Origin: Stereocaulon alpinum
Lineage: Eukaryota > Ascomycota > Lecanoromycetes > Lecanorales > Stereocaulaceae
DNA: 64,000 nt
NCBI GenBank assembly: GCA_018257865.1
Contig: JAEUBA010000040.1
Span: forward strand, 186,001-250,000
Direction of reading: 5' to 3'
A model generated the notes under the pieces. It ran no database searches. It was given only the letters and a program-made list of their open reading frames with translations, and was not told the DNA's origin. Both the position numbers and the translations under genes were made by a program. Within the stretch, counting starts at the first letter, position 1. Each line of letters starts with the position of its first letter. Of the stretch, positions 9,558 to 21,966 are shown one piece after another.

Positions 9558-12500
9558 CTATCGACGATCCGACCAGTCCGCTCTCTCCAAGTCCTCTTTC
9601 GGCACCCAGCTAGGCTCACCATCGCACCATCGCACCTCCACCACTTCCCCCTCAGGGTCCCATGATAGCTTCGCAAAGAACCCCTCTTTCACTCGCCTTT
9701 TACTATCCTGTACATTTCCGATCTCGTTCTTGAGCATAGCCTCCACTATTCTCCAATCCCACACCCTAATTGATCGTGGATGCCAAGTAGGAATGTGCCG
9801 CACCAGTGACCTTATATAACTTCCAGTGAGATGCGTATTGGTTGGTTCGACGAGGAAGATGATGCTGTTCTCGGGAGGAGCGGAGGCTAGGGACGGCGTC
9901 TTGTTGGGCAAAGAAGAGGGCACTATCGAATGCCTGGCCATAACCATTTGCAGTGGGTGGTCCCCGTCCATTAAGCACGGGCTCACAATTAGTTGACGTT
10001 TCTTTAGCTCCCGTATGTCCTCTTCTGTTGAACGCTCCGCACTGCTTAGAGGCGTTGGTATAATGGGCGCTTGTCCTCGCTGCCCAGTTGGTAACGGGAA
10101 TGAAGCAGAGGCGGGGTCCTGTAAGGTTGTCTGCTGGGTCGTTGCAGTAAGCGTACTCTCCGAGGCTGTCGTTTCGCGAGCCGGCGAAAGAGGTTCCATA
10201 ACCATTCTACGCTTGCTGCGACGGGTATGAAATTGCTCGTCAGCACCAACAGCGATCTTGCGTACCAAGCTGATTTCAGATGCAGAGAGCTGCTTCGTCT
10301 GTGGCAAGAATTCTTTACTCTGATGTCGCAGCGAGGGACGTGACGAATTTGTAATTTCACCCAGAGGCTTCTTGTAGGCAGCAGTGTTGGAACCCTTTGT
10401 TCTTTGACGTTCACTTTTTGACTGTAAAAGTGACGGCCTAGATTTCTTCGATATTGTGGAACCCTCTTGCAATTCGGCAGAATCTATGCTACGCTTCCTC
10501 CAGATGCCTGGGGGGCTCGACTGTTTCGAGGTTGCATCCGTCCGACGCGAGACGGGTGACGATTCTGGCGGCGTTTGTAGAGGAATATCGCACGTAATGC
10601 TATCAACGACATGCTTTGGTCGAGGCCGCTCTACTACCTCACCGCTGCCGAGCCGTTGTTCTTGATCAAGCATGTCGCCAGTATCCATACGTACTAGTGG
10701 CGGAGCCATGGGTGTTCGTGCCCGACGCGGCGATTTGGCCGTCTTCACTTTGGGACCTTTGTCTTTAGATGCATCAGAGTCCTCATCCTCGTTGTCAGTG
10801 TGGTCCCAGGATAGTGTTTGGCCGTTGACTCCTCTATCTAGTCGATCGAGCTTTTCGATCCATTCAGCAAGCTCTTCGGATACGTCGCCTTTCGGAATAG
10901 TCATGGCTGCGGTTGCCATCATTTGCAACTCATCAAGCCCTACAGCCTGCCTCCAATCCCTGTCTCGATGGACCTTCAAAACGCGTGGAAAGCGAAGGGT
11001 GAAGATATCACGGTTTGAGGACTTGTCAAACCCGCTACCAGCCACATCGACCACGAACGGCTTCCTAAAGATTACCTTCGGCCTGGTTAGACCAATTGCG
11101 TACTCTATATCATAAGTCTCACGGGCGTCAACGGAGGTTGGTTCCATCGCTCGTAGGGGAAATTGTCCATGCTGGTTGAGGTACACAAGATCTTCCTCTT
11201 TGATACATTCAATGATCTTGTCGAATACCAAGAACTGTGGCTTCATGCCCGATTGGACTACTGCGACTTTATTCCTCAGACAGCCGATGTAGAAATGCGT
11301 CCACTTGAGATCTAGATTGGTGAACCTAAAGGCCTCCCTGACGTCGTAGCCAGCACCAACGACTACGAAGTCGGCAGAATCCCCTAGGCCCCTTATACAA
11401 TCCTTCTTCAGCTTTATCCACTGGCTAGAGTAACAACCCTTGACTGGTCTCCCAAGGTCAAAGTAAGGCTCGTCAGAAGGTTTGAGCACAATACCTTCCC
11501 ATCTGTGTACAAAAGCGTGAGCCAAGCCTTCCTTGAGCCGCTTCGGCCCATCGGATTTCGAAAATTGTACGTGCTTTTGCCAGGTGATTCCTACTTTGCC
11601 TTCTATAGGCATCACTAGCTTCTCCAACAGACGCCTCCTTTCTCGATGTGGTTTGTGTAGAACAGAGTCATCATCTATAAGCATAACATCATAAAACATT
11701 ATCATCAGTCGTTCCCAAGGGTGTGGTCTAGCAAATGTTAGCATTCACCTTCTTCCAAGACGGCTGCATGACGTACTGAGAATCCAAAGTCGTACCCAAG
11801 AAACTCCCTGACCGAGAAACATGCTTTCTAATTTTATGAAAATCCGTAATCATCTTCGTCTTCTCGCTCCAAACCAAAAGCTCACCCTCTAAAATGGATT
11901 TTCCAGAAAATCCGCAGTCCCCTCGTCCTATCCGCAGGCCTTTCTTGATAGCTTCATGAACGCCGCATCGGTCCACAGTCGAATCTTTACCACTCTTCGA
12001 AAAGATCTGAATGCAATCTTCTCCTAAAGAGAGATCGATATGTACCTGGCAGTATTCACCATCATGCTTCCTTTCCACACTCATACTCCGTCCACCTATC
12101 ATGCCTATGGCATGTTTGATTCCTCCCTTCGCTTTGACCCATTTCGGTGGCCCAATCTTGATGCCGATTCTAGGACGAAGAAGGTGAGCATCGTTGGCGC
12201 ACTGTTGGGTGAAGCCACCTCCGCCGGCGTCAATCATTTGAGAAGCTGGCAGACCACGCAGCTCCGTGATAGCAGCCTCGACATCGTCGTACATCCGCAG
12301 GGCTACGCGCAGCCGAGGATCGATGTGGTTGTAGACTATGTTTTCTATAAGATCTAGAGAGGATAGGTCTTTCAATATCAGCCGGGTGAACCATTTGGCC
12401 TCTCTAGATTGCATTCGTTGATAGGTGTTTCCCAGGAGCTTCAAGACCTCTTGATCGTCCTCAACCTTACGCTGTCTGGCTTTGGGGCCAGAGAAACGGC

Positions 12501-12939
12501 ATCGGCCGGCGATCGTGGCGAGGACTTGGTCTACCCACTCAAGTGTAACTCGATTCGCTCCTCTTTGTAGTGGGAATTCGACTACTTGCAGAGCACGTTC
12601 AACACAATCGGCAAGACCACCTCGTCCAGGTAGCTGCCATTCGTCAAGGATCGATAGTCTCCCAGTTCCTAAACAAAGGCACCGTTTGAGCAACCTAGCC
12701 AGCCTTTTGAGTTGGATGTTGTAGACTCTATCCGTTCTTTTCGCTGGAAAGAGGGCAGAGAGTAACGCCGTCACATCGATGTCAGGTGAAATTATGGAGA
12801 CTCGATGCGTCGTGAACCACGACTTGAGAGTATCGTGATATCTCGAGTGAAGTCTAGCAGGAAGCAAAGGTGGATCGCGCAGACTCAAGTCTTCTAGAGC
12901 GGAAAGCAGATCACATAGCTGGGTAAATAGAAGAGGCAT
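9558..12939 (-). CDS. ATP-dependent DNA ligase-domain protein
   Basis: Exon 1 (12939-11777) and exon 2 (11727-9558) join in phase 2 across a 49-bp intron (GTACGT donor, GCTAG acceptor), giving 1110 residues. An N-terminal ligase-type helical DNA-binding region precedes a nucleotidyltransferase core with recognisable motifs: ERKHDGEY near residue 291 (adenylated Lys), MFYDVML near 400, EGIVLKP near 464 and WIKLKKD near 494. An OB-fold-like part follows, then about 350 residues of Ser/Pro/Arg-rich disordered sequence. A C-terminal 120-residue segment (FLVEPTNTHLTG ... VWDWRIVEAML) looks BRCT-like. It resembles eukaryotic ligase IV in its core, but I would call it a fungal ligase-like paralogue rather than Lig4 itself. 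Probable role: nuclear DNA end or nick sealing. Confidence 0.8.
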
Positions 12940-13566
12940 CGTGACCGCAAGGAGGAAGCAAAAGCAATAACACGAGCGTCATGTCAAGTACGTGAAAGTC
13001 TAGGTAGAGTTGAAAGACAAGGGAAATACGAAGTATTCGCGGCCCGATCACAAGCTATAGAAGCGAGAAGTTCATGAAGTACAACAGCAGAGAAGGCAAT
13101 TGGTGCCTGAGTGAACTGAAAGACAAGGGGAAGTTGAAAGCAGAGATGAAGTCAAGACGCGTTATCTTGGCATTTAAGCGCCGAGTCACGTGCTTAGGCT
13201 AACTAGTCTACCTTTATATTTAGTCCCGGAAGACACGACTCAGAATTGATGAGTATAAGTCAAATATACTATATGTGCAATGGACAGAGCCTAGGCGATT
13301 TGTACATAACTACGGGAGAGAATTTTCTGCATATTTGCTAACATACCGGCCGTCAGCAAGCGGGAATGATACGAATGAATCATCTCTGCATTCCCCCGCC
13401 TATGATTCCAGATCTATCACGCACACAGTATCAATGCAATCTTTTCCCATTTTAGCCATTGGGTTCCCGACTTTCACACAAGATCCCGCTTCCGCGAGAT
13501 ATTGTTTGGAATCTACCCCACAGACAACATGTGCGTGGTAAACGGCCCCCAGACGGGAAGCAATTT
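12940..13566. other. Intergenic, about 630 bp
   Basis: This contains the upstream region of the ligase gene and the 3' side of the small gene at 13567. A short plus-strand open frame at 13275-13541 has no coding features I trust. Confidence 0.4.
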
Positions 13567-14363
13567 CTAATTCTCCGGCGTTTCAGGCTGCCATCCACAC
13601 ATCAGCCTTCCGTCAGTCCAGACGGCAGCTAGATTGCTATCCTTCTGGATTTTTGTGATGGTGAAGGTTCTGCTAACGGCAGCAATCTAGAAATATGCAA
13701 ACTCTGCACTGAATACTTGGCGACCATGCGCCAAAGTTTGCCAAACTTGTAGACAGGGCGAGAGATTGACGAGTCGAGGATCAACAGCGCACTCACAACA
13801 CTGAAGGACGGCAGTGCGATCTGGATGTGGTGTTCTTCGGCTGGTATCCTGTCGGCAACCTCAACCCGGCTGGCGGGATGTACACGGTCTTTCTGCATCA
13901 CCTATTTCTGCCATGGGCTACTCCACACATGCTTCCTCTCACTACCACCTGATGACAGCCGTGTTTGGTCTTCCCTGTTGATCACATCATGCACCCGGGA
14001 ATGCTCCGCATTGCGGCAGATTAAGGACATCAATGCCGTCTTAGGATTCTGTAGCACTTTTCGACGCCAGTCTTTCGTCTACCTCTTTCTCAAACATCGT
14101 CTTGGCCACGGCCGAGATATGGATGTCGTTTCATGTGCCAACAGTAGTAGCCTAGATCTGTACGACTGGGTTTACTAGGTAAGGAAGGCCTGCCCACCCC
14201 GTGGTTCTAAGACTCAGAGATTGCTAGAGCGAGGGTCCTCAGAGTCAGAAGCAGAGAGCAACAGATCTATACGAGTCGAAGATACTTACGAGGGGTCATT
14301 AGGCGAAGATTCTGCCGGATCAGACGGCTGAGCACTTCCTTTACCTGTTAGTGCTATTTCCAT
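13567..14363 (-). CDS. Probable small multi-exon gene, structure unresolved
   Basis: Two exons are well supported: 13898-13797 (MQKDRVHPASR... to PSFSVV) and 13686-13567 (IAAVSRTFTITKIQK... to CGWQPETPEN, stop). They join in phase 0 over a 110-bp intron (GTGAGT, TTTCTAG) for 73 residues. Further upstream on the same strand there are coding-like pieces: an ATG exon at 14363-14290 ending in a GTAAGT donor (MEIALTGKGSAQPSDPAESS), and a segment near 14040-13910 (LICRNAEHSRVHDVINRED). I could not connect these without a stop (TAG just before the 13898 ATG). Either one gene of four or more exons, or a decaying one. Product unknown. Confidence 0.35.
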
Positions 14364-14906
14364 CTTATCTGTTTATCCCTTGCCGATAAATATTTTGCTG
14401 TCTGATCTGCTTTATTATGGCGCTACCAAGTTCGAACAAGAGCATGGGCGTCTCAAGGCATTGCCTTCTCGTCGGGCTTTGAAATACTGTGACCCATCCC
14501 AGATCATCGTAGATGGTGTTACTCTAGTGACGACTTCTAGTCCCAATTTCGGTCGATTTCCGTTTTAGCTCCACGGCCGACGGATGAATCCTTTGTATCT
14601 CTTATCTCATCGTCATAGTCCGTTCCGAGGGAGAAGCGCCAGACTTGACACGGGTGAGAGACATGGCGGACACGGCTCATAAATCCTCAGTTGTTAGTCT
14701 TCTATCTCGAAGGAGAATCATCTCCTATTTCAGATACGACTGCACGAATATAGATCATGCAGCCTCGCTCCGTGTCTGTAATCCCCAGTCAAGGCTGAAT
14801 GCTACGTCGGACGGGATACCATTTTTCATATAAGATGATACTTTACTTCGAACCACTAGAGATATCAAGGTACCTCACAGTCGCCTCGAGCAAGTACTTG
14901 TCCACA
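14364..14906. other. Intergenic between divergent genes, 540 bp
   Basis: No supported coding sequence. It should contain the promoter of the esterase gene at 14907 and that of the minus-strand gene. Confidence 0.4.
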
Positions 14907-16094
14907 ATGCTGAGCACCATGCAGTTTCTCGTAGCGCTGTTGTCGATCTTTGCCTTCCAATTATGGGTCGACGCTCAAACGACGGCAATTATTCCCCCAG
15001 CTAGCAACACTACCCTAGCTACCGTTTTACGTACTACTCAAACAAGCGAAGTCCAACCATCCCTCATCGCTCCCAATATTCCATTATCATCGTCAGCCAA
15101 CAACAGTAATATACATTCACCATCAGGAGTTGCTTCACCCAATGGGAGACCAATCATTAAGTATATGGCTCTTGGGGACTCCTTCTCCGCAGGCAACGGA
15201 GCCGGCAACCTCGTCTCAACAGACCAGCCAGCATGCGACCGGACTGACGGCTCCTACGCTTACCAACTTTACAATGACGAAGAGGTCTTTGTCAAACCCA
15301 CCCCCTTTTACCCTCCATCCATCAACAGCGAGTTCGAGTTCAACGCATGCTCTGGGGCTGTCACAACCGACATCTTAAACCTCCAGATGCAGACAGCGGT
15401 AGCACCATATCACCCATTTATAGTAAGCGCTAACCTCTACACTCTTACAGCAGGAGGCAACGACATGGGTTTCGACCAAATTGTTAAAGCGTGCGTCTAC
15501 GGCCTTGTGATTCCGTTCTCAGGCAAATGCAACAGCCTCCTCGACGCAATCGACGGCTACCTTGCCCCTGGCAGCGCCTTCCAAAACAACTTGGCGGCCT
15601 TATACGACGACTTGCAGACGCAAGCCGGCAGGTATGCCACAGTCGTGATCCTCCCTTACATCACTTTCTACAACGACCAAGTCTCCCGCGGCTTCGGCTG
15701 CTGGGTGTCGCAAGCAGTTCGTCAGCGTATGAATCAACAAGTCACGAACGTCAACACTGCTCTCCGCGCCGCCGCCGATGCACACGCATTCCAATTCCTC
15801 GATGAGACTAGTCTGCAGGCTGCTTTCAATGGGCATCGCTTCTGCGACTCTGGGACAAAGTGGATCCAGGACAGTATTTTTGAAAGCTTGAGTCCGCAAG
15901 CACAGGCGCGATTTGACGCGAATGGGACATTGAGTCCGGCGGATCAGAATATCATTGCCAATGGGACTAACAACTTGATCAACACGGGGCTGTTTCATCC
16001 AACAAAGGAGGGGCATACGGCTTATTATCAGTTGACTAAGGCGTTATTGAATCCGGCCGCTAATGTGGTTAGCAATACTGAGGCAACGAGCTGA
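14907..16094 (+). CDS. Secreted SGNH-type esterase/lipase
   Basis: This single exon encodes 395 residues. The ATG at 14907 is chosen because it gives a good signal peptide (FLVALLSIFAFQLWVDAQ); upstream in-frame ATGs precede it. A Thr/Ser-rich linker runs to residue 80. The SGNH core then has block I ALGDSFSAGNGAG with nucleophile Ser92, block III GGNDMGF with Asn185, and block V FHPTKEGH near the C-terminus with the catalytic His. Pairs of cysteines suggest disulfides, as in secreted fungal family members. Likely hydrolyses ester bonds of lipids or acylated carbohydrates outside the cell; substrate unknown. Confidence 0.85.
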   Translation: MLSTMQFLVALLSIFAFQLWVDAQTTAIIPPASNTTLATVLRTTQTSEVQPSLIAPNIPLSSSANNSNIHSPSGVASPNGRPIIKYMALGDSFSAGNGAGNLVSTDQPACDRTDGSYAYQLYNDEEVFVKPTPFYPPSINSEFEFNACSGAVTTDILNLQMQTAVAPYHPFIVSANLYTLTAGGNDMGFDQIVKACVYGLVIPFSGKCNSLLDAIDGYLAPGSAFQNNLAALYDDLQTQAGRYATVVILPYITFYNDQVSRGFGCWVSQAVRQRMNQQVTNVNTALRAAADAHAFQFLDETSLQAAFNGHRFCDSGTKWIQDSIFESLSPQAQARFDANGTLSPADQNIIANGTNNLINTGLFHPTKEGHTAYYQLTKALLNPAANVVSNTEATS

Positions 16095-16573
16095 TGTGGC
16101 TGCTATGTGAGCCGCGTAGGTGGAGTTTCCGTGCGAGTTAGAGTGAATGACTGTCAGAGCATACTGCGTGGTTACAGCTTGTCAACACTGAGAGCAATAA
16201 ACCAATAGAGCACATGGACGAACGTAGTTTGCTAGCTTATGAAGAAATTGCAATGGTATTCTTCCACTCAGAGTTGCCCGTAGGGGCTTCAGACATGTAA
16301 ATTACGTCTCGCGACTGTGTAGCTAGCTAGTGTGGAGATTCAAGTAGAGGCAGTCTCCCGCGCTTGCAGAAGCCCGTAACGAGAGCTACTCTGCGAAGTT
16401 CTTCCATCCATTAATTATCCAAAGTATCTGGAACCCACAGAGAACACGCATCCAAGTTGAGAGTTCCCACTCCGAACCTACGCTAGTCTCGAAAAGCATA
16501 TCAATGGCATTTCGCAGATAGTGCTCAGCAAGCGTTTCCTCACGGACACCCATGCCTTAGCATTCCCTTATTT
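16095..16573. other. Intergenic between convergent genes, 480 bp
   Basis: 3' flanks of the esterase gene and the minus-strand gene at 16574. Nothing else recognised. Confidence 0.45.
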
Positions 16574-17606
16574 CTATTCAAGTATCGAGTCCAGCAGTCC
16601 AGCTCCCAGTCCCCTCGAGGACTGATGTTGTACCTTGTCTTTTTCCTCCCAGTCCATGTTGAAAGGGTTCTCTTCGTCGTCTTTCACCGTGTTATTTGGG
16701 CTTTGTAGAGTGGTTCTTGCCAAGGTTGAGCCTGTTTCGAATTGAAATGTTAGGATTAATGCAAAAGAGAAAGAGCAGTGTAATCCTTGCCTTCAACATT
16801 TGCAGCTTCCATCCGGTGCTTGCCTTGAGAAGTTGCATTGTCTCGGAATAGTCGCCTGATCTTCTGATTCCTGAAATTTCGCTTATACACTCTAGCAGTG
16901 AAGAGAGCGTTTTCGAAACTCAACTTGCGATAAACTAGATCTGCGCTGACTTCGCTATGAAGACTGTCTGTATCTCTCATAGAGTTTGACGCTTGTGAAT
17001 TTACGATTGTCCAAGCACTATCGTCGGCAGCCGTCAAGACGTCGGCTTCTTTCGCAAGGAGATCATTGCGCTCAGATGACGTTGTTCTAAACCTCGGTCA
17101 ATCTCCATTCGACCAGTGGATCAAATGCTGGAGACTTGAGCCATCATTGGTCGATACTGTGAGACTTACAGTGCGATCACCTGAAGTAGGAGTGTCATTG
17201 CTCCCACTTGACCTCTTAAACGTTCATTGTGGTCTCGAAACACGTTCTGGTTCCAGACTACCTTGCTCCTTCTTCTCAAACCTGTTGTAGCTGAAGATTG
17301 GCCGAGATGCCGTAGGTCCTCCTCAAGTGCTGAAAGAACCATAGTTCCCGTTGCTAGAGACGACCCAAGTCGCTCTAAGATTTGGTCATCAACTGAAAGC
17401 GTAGTAGTTTCGTGTCTTCGAGCCCAAGTCTCAATTTGACCCCATGCCAGTTGAATTGTCTTACACTCACCCACCATGGTCTGCACGAGTAGCTCAGCTT
17501 GTCTGTACTTACTTGCAAGGTCATTAAGGTCCTGGATGACAGTAATGCATCTAGTTGCAACGCTCAGTGACCCATTGACCACAGCGAGTACGGTAGCCGG
17601 ATTCAT
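16574..17606 (-). CDS. Protein with fungal NLR-type N-terminal domain
   Basis: Three exons, 17606-17170, 17086-16791 and 16731-16574, give 296 residues. Intron 1 is GT-AG (83 bp, phase 2). Intron 2 appears to be GC-AG (AG|GCAAGG ... AACAG, phase 1). It replaces an early stop with a tail containing SPNNTVKDDEENPFNMDWEE. Residues 1-145 (VLAVVNGSLSVATRCITVIQ ... KYRQAELLVQTMVGECKTIQ) match the helical N-terminal domain common in fungal NACHT, ankyrin and azaphilone-cluster-L-like proteins. No NACHT or repeat domain follows, so it is a stand-alone version. Role likely signalling or adaptor-like, by inference only. Confidence 0.65.
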
Positions 17607-18828
17607 GGCATGATCCAAATAGACTGGAGCTGACCGATTTACGTTGTCCAACTATTCCAACCCTGTTCATGGTACCCCCAAACCCTATAGCAAGCTTGAA
17701 CACGCTTGGGATACGCTGTTAATCCCAAGGTGCACAGTTGCAGACGGCAAATTACAGGGAGTTAGACGATGTCGATATTGAGGGTAGTTGAGCTATTTGG
17801 ACATAAGGCTGCGATGGCACGGGAGATAAGAATCTGCCTTCTCCGCAGACTACGCCTGCACTAGATATGCATGCCAAGCTTAGTTGCAGGACACTACTCC
17901 ACTTGGGGGGAAAGATCTTCGAGTAGACACTTCAAGTTTGGCCATTATATATGAGATGGTTGTTGAATACTTGTGAAATGATGGTCCCTTTGGAAGGGAG
18001 ATGGAAATGGTCGTAGCTGACTTGAGAAGCTACAGATTGCTCAGGATATGGCCAATGACATTTCTTGCAAATGAAGTATGCCGATAAGCAGGCCCGCTTG
18101 ATGATGATTTTCCATCGTGCGGAGGCAGGGCCAAGCGTTTTCCGAGGACGCGGGAAGGTGGAGGGTAGCAAGATTATTTGCATTTATGGTGTAGCAGGAT
18201 TTTTGCTCAGGATCTCAAGTAGAGTCTGTTGGGTTAGGTGGAGCAGGGGCTGCATTTGTTGCCGGTTTCGGTTATCTGGTTGATTCAAGAATACTTTGTG
18301 CCTTTTCATGCCCATGGAGATTGCGAAGCACTCAACGACTTGATCTTAGGAGATTATACAGTAAGACTGTATTATACTTCTTCAGAGCTTACATGAGGAC
18401 TGAAGAGGGATCAAAATGTTCAGAATGATAAAGTATCTATGATCCTATCAACAGTGAAAGTCTTTGCTCAAGACGAGCACATGAAAAAAGGTCTATCGCT
18501 CCGAAGATGAAAGGCGTGGACGAGTTGATAGGAAGCAGAAAGACAGCAGCTACATTGGGTCTCAGGAAATCTCGATCAGCGTCATCACACAATTCGCCAG
18601 GTTGCCATCCGCTGAGGCCATTGCATCGCGAATGACAGCGTCCAGTAGATCTGGGTTACGGAGTTATATGATCACACTAGCCGAGAGAGCAAGCTAGAGT
18701 TGAGGGGAGGGGCAGGTGGGGCCATAAAGTAAGTATTGCGCGCCAAACGCGCTAAGCGTTTGGTAAATATTGACTTCACACATGCTGCTGGATGCGTACA
18801 ACCAGGCTGCGAACTAGTCACTGTAGAG
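17607..18828. other. Intergenic, 1.2 kb, divergent promoters
   Basis: This lies between the minus-strand gene at 17606 and CDC16. Short frames near 17930-18280 are not supported. An untranslated intron is possible just before CDC16 (GTAAGT at 18730, CTGTAG near 18826). Confidence 0.4.
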
Positions 18829-20731
18829 ATGCAGCAGTTACTGAAAGACTGGAGGCGAGATGCCATGCAAAAGCACCAATATGAGTCTGCCATATACATA
18901 GGAGACAAACTGCTAGCGATTACGAGTGAGCGCCTTACCGCATTGAACCAAGCAGAGCTTACATTCGGTAGATGATGACAATGACGCCTTCTTCCTCGCC
19001 CAAGTCCACTTCTCCACTGGCAATTATACCCGTGCACAGAGCTTTCTCGAGAAGCACAACTTGATAGGACGTAACACTTCATGTCAATATCTCGCAGCCC
19101 ACTGTCAAATTCGGCAAGGCAAATACGAGGAGGCTTTGTCGATACTGGGAGAGAAGAACCCGACACATCTGATCATATCTCCTAGCAAGACCCGACGGAA
19201 ACTACAGCACACAAATGGAACGCTACGCCCGGGGAATAAGCATGGAAAGGCGAACGGAAAGCCTGACAGGATAGAGAGGAGCGAAGAGAGGGACAGAGAG
19301 AACTTATCGGACATCAAGTATGAGGCAGGCATGTGTTATCTACGGGGTATCTGCTATGCGAAGCAGAACGCCTTTGACAGGGCAAAAGAGTGCTACAAGG
19401 ACGCTGTACGAATAGACGTGCAATGCTTTGAAGCCTTCGACCAGCTAATGAAGAATTCTCTCATGTCACCAGACGAAGAATGGGCCTTTCTCGAGTCCCT
19501 GGACTTCGACTCCATCTCGACCGAAGACACCGACGTCTCACAGGAAGCAGCCCAATTCGCCAAGATGCTCTACACCACCCGCCTCTCTAAGTACAAGAAC
19601 CCTGTAGACTTCAACCATGCATCGGAAACCCTGTCAACCCACTACAATCTTGCCACTAACCCAGATCTCCTTCTCTCGAAAGCTGAACTCCTCTTCACGC
19701 AATGCCGCTTCAAGCAAGCACTGGCCCTTACGACCTCAATACTGGACACGGATGAATACAACTTCTCCATTTACCCCCTCCACCTCGCTTGCCTACACGA
19801 GCTCGCCCAGACAAATACTCTCTTCCTCCTTTCCCACCGGCTTGCAGATCTACACCCCGACGAGCCATCTACTTGGCTTGCTGTTGGGGTTTACTACCTT
19901 AGCATATCCCAAATAGCGGAAGCTCGCCGCTTTTTTTCCAAGGCCTCGATGATGGATCCACATTTTGGTCCAGCGTGGATTGGCTTCGCTCACACATTCG
20001 CCGCAGAGGGCGAACACGACCAAGCTATCTCCGCCTATAGCACCGCCGCCCGCCTCTTCCAGGGCACCCATCTGCCACAACTGTTCCTCGGTATGCAGAA
20101 TCTACAACTCAACAACATGACCCTCGCCCACGAATACCTTAACGCCGCCCACGCTCTCTGCAGCACTGATCCTCTGCTCCTTAACGAGCTAGGTGTAGTA
20201 TTCTACCACCTTGACCACCTACCAGACGCCGTCGCCGTCTTCAACAGCGCCCTCACCATAGCCGCAGACATCGACAGTGATCCTCGCGCTTGGATAGCTA
20301 CACGTGCGAATCTAGGTCACGCATACCGCCGCCAACGGCAGTGGGATCTTGCTCTACAAGAGTTCGAAGAGGTGCTGCGGCAAGGCGGGCGAGATGCCGG
20401 CATATTCTGTGCTAAGGGCCTGGTACTACTAGAGATGGGAAGAAGCTGGGAAGCAGTCTGTGCAATGCATGAGGCCTTAGCTGTTGCGCCACAAGACCCG
20501 GTTGCTACGGATCTACTAGGAAGGGCATTAGAGGAGAACGCTAGCTCGCAAGGATGGGGCAACAGCATAGAAGGCGAAGACGAGGAGGACCGGCACTTTG
20601 AGAGCTTCATTGGTGCTAGAAGAGGAGAGGCGCAGAGAAAGAATACTACGAAGGGGAAGGGGAAGGGTAGAGGGAGGATCAGTGAGGTTGTGGAAGACAG
20701 CATGATGGTTATGAGTGATGAGGAGGACTGA
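18829..20731 (+). CDS. CDC16: Anaphase-promoting complex subunit Cdc16/Apc6
   Basis: Exons 18829-18925 and 18972-20731 join in phase 1 over a 46-bp intron (GTGAGC, GGTAG), giving 618 residues. The start MQQLLKDWRRDAMQKHQYES is the conserved N-terminus of Cut9/Cdc16. Successive TPR repeats follow, for example AVFNSALTIAADIDSDP, LGHAYRRQRQWDLALQEFEE and AKGLVLLEMGRSWEAV. The C-terminus is acidic and basic low complexity. The size fits the family (about 620-670). It is a core TPR subunit of the APC/C ubiquitin ligase, which drives mitotic exit in the nucleus. The frame is open upstream of the ATG, so a small upstream coding exon cannot be excluded. Confidence 0.88.
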
Positions 20732-21966
20732 CTTTGTATGAGTATAACGCATTAGACTTGGGGTGAGCATGTGGCATACTTGGGCGTTCGGGCACGCATC
20801 ATGAAGCCACGCTGGGTGATGGCGGCATTTGAAATACACTGTATGATAGACGCTAACTAGATACCCCAAAAGTAATGTACGAGTCTGCTTTGCTCAGCTT
20901 GCATTTGACTGAATGATATCCATAAGCTTCCCAATCTCCAAGGGATGCTGTCCAAATATGGCTCGTCACGCATTACATCGTTATCAACACTACTATGCTA
21001 TCCCCTCAGCACTCTCCGTGCTTCAAGATTCGACATGGCCGCTCGGCCAAAACACCAAGCCAGCCTCACATTTGTCCCGCTGACTTCAGTAGGATGATAC
21101 ACTATCCGACCAACTCACAGCTGAAAAATGGTCCGTTAGTAAGATTTCAGGAAAACCTGGAGCGCGAAGAGGCATTTTGGCTCCAGATTTGAGCAGTCAG
21201 GAAGCACGTTGGGGGAAAGTAGAACTTGGGGAAAGGCCATTTCAAGGAAGAGGGAGAGTTACCAGATGGCAATATGAGGAGTTGGGTGATGAGGCACTGA
21301 GTGCTCGGATGTTAGGAGGGTTGTGGATGGTTTGAGCTGGGGTGTCACTGTTTGCTGAGGTCAGGGTTTTGGGAGGGCAGTTGGTTTGTGTGTGTTTTGC
21401 ATGCATCTAACATAGGTATTCGTATCTGCCATGTCATGTCCTTTTTGGGGGTGATATCAGTGTACAAACGCGGAGCAAAGCTTTACATTCTGTTTTGACA
21501 TTGAAGGTACCGCGTGAATCTTGCATAGTGATATAAGAGAATGAAAAGAGAAGAACGGAAAAGGAAAGACCGTCATTGAAGTCCATTGCGCTGAATCTCG
21601 ATACTCTTTGTGGAGCTATCATGGTTATTGAAGGCGTTGTCATATCGTCTTGTCGGCGGTGGAGTGGTAATAATAATGCATGTGTCAAAGTATTGACGTT
21701 GAATCGAATGAGTATCGAATTAAGTAGCGTAGTCGAACGTAATGAACGTGGTATTGAATGCCATAGCAATTGAATACAAGTAGTGCTGAAAGGCCGCAAA
21801 AGAAGTTACCCAAGTGGAACATATCGTATCGTATCGTATCGTACGTGTGGCTAAGCCCGAGATCCGTTGAAGCAAGTTCTTACAACTCCAGCGACGCGAG
21901 CTGGGGTGGGGCTTATCCAAGGCTATATGTATGATGTGATGGGTAGAACCCATTGTTGTCGGTGTA
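20732..21966. other. Intergenic between convergent genes, 1.2 kb
   Basis: Few coding-like frames; none supported. It contains an ATCGT-type microsatellite at 21821-21845 and the 3' flanks of CDC16 and the BTB gene. Confidence 0.45.
21821..21845. repeat. 5-bp microsatellite
   Basis: Four tandem ATCGT/TATCG units. Confidence 0.8.

Noticed and set aside
10015..11115. Plus-strand ORFs of 70-147 codons
   Set aside because: Antisense shadows of the ligase gene.
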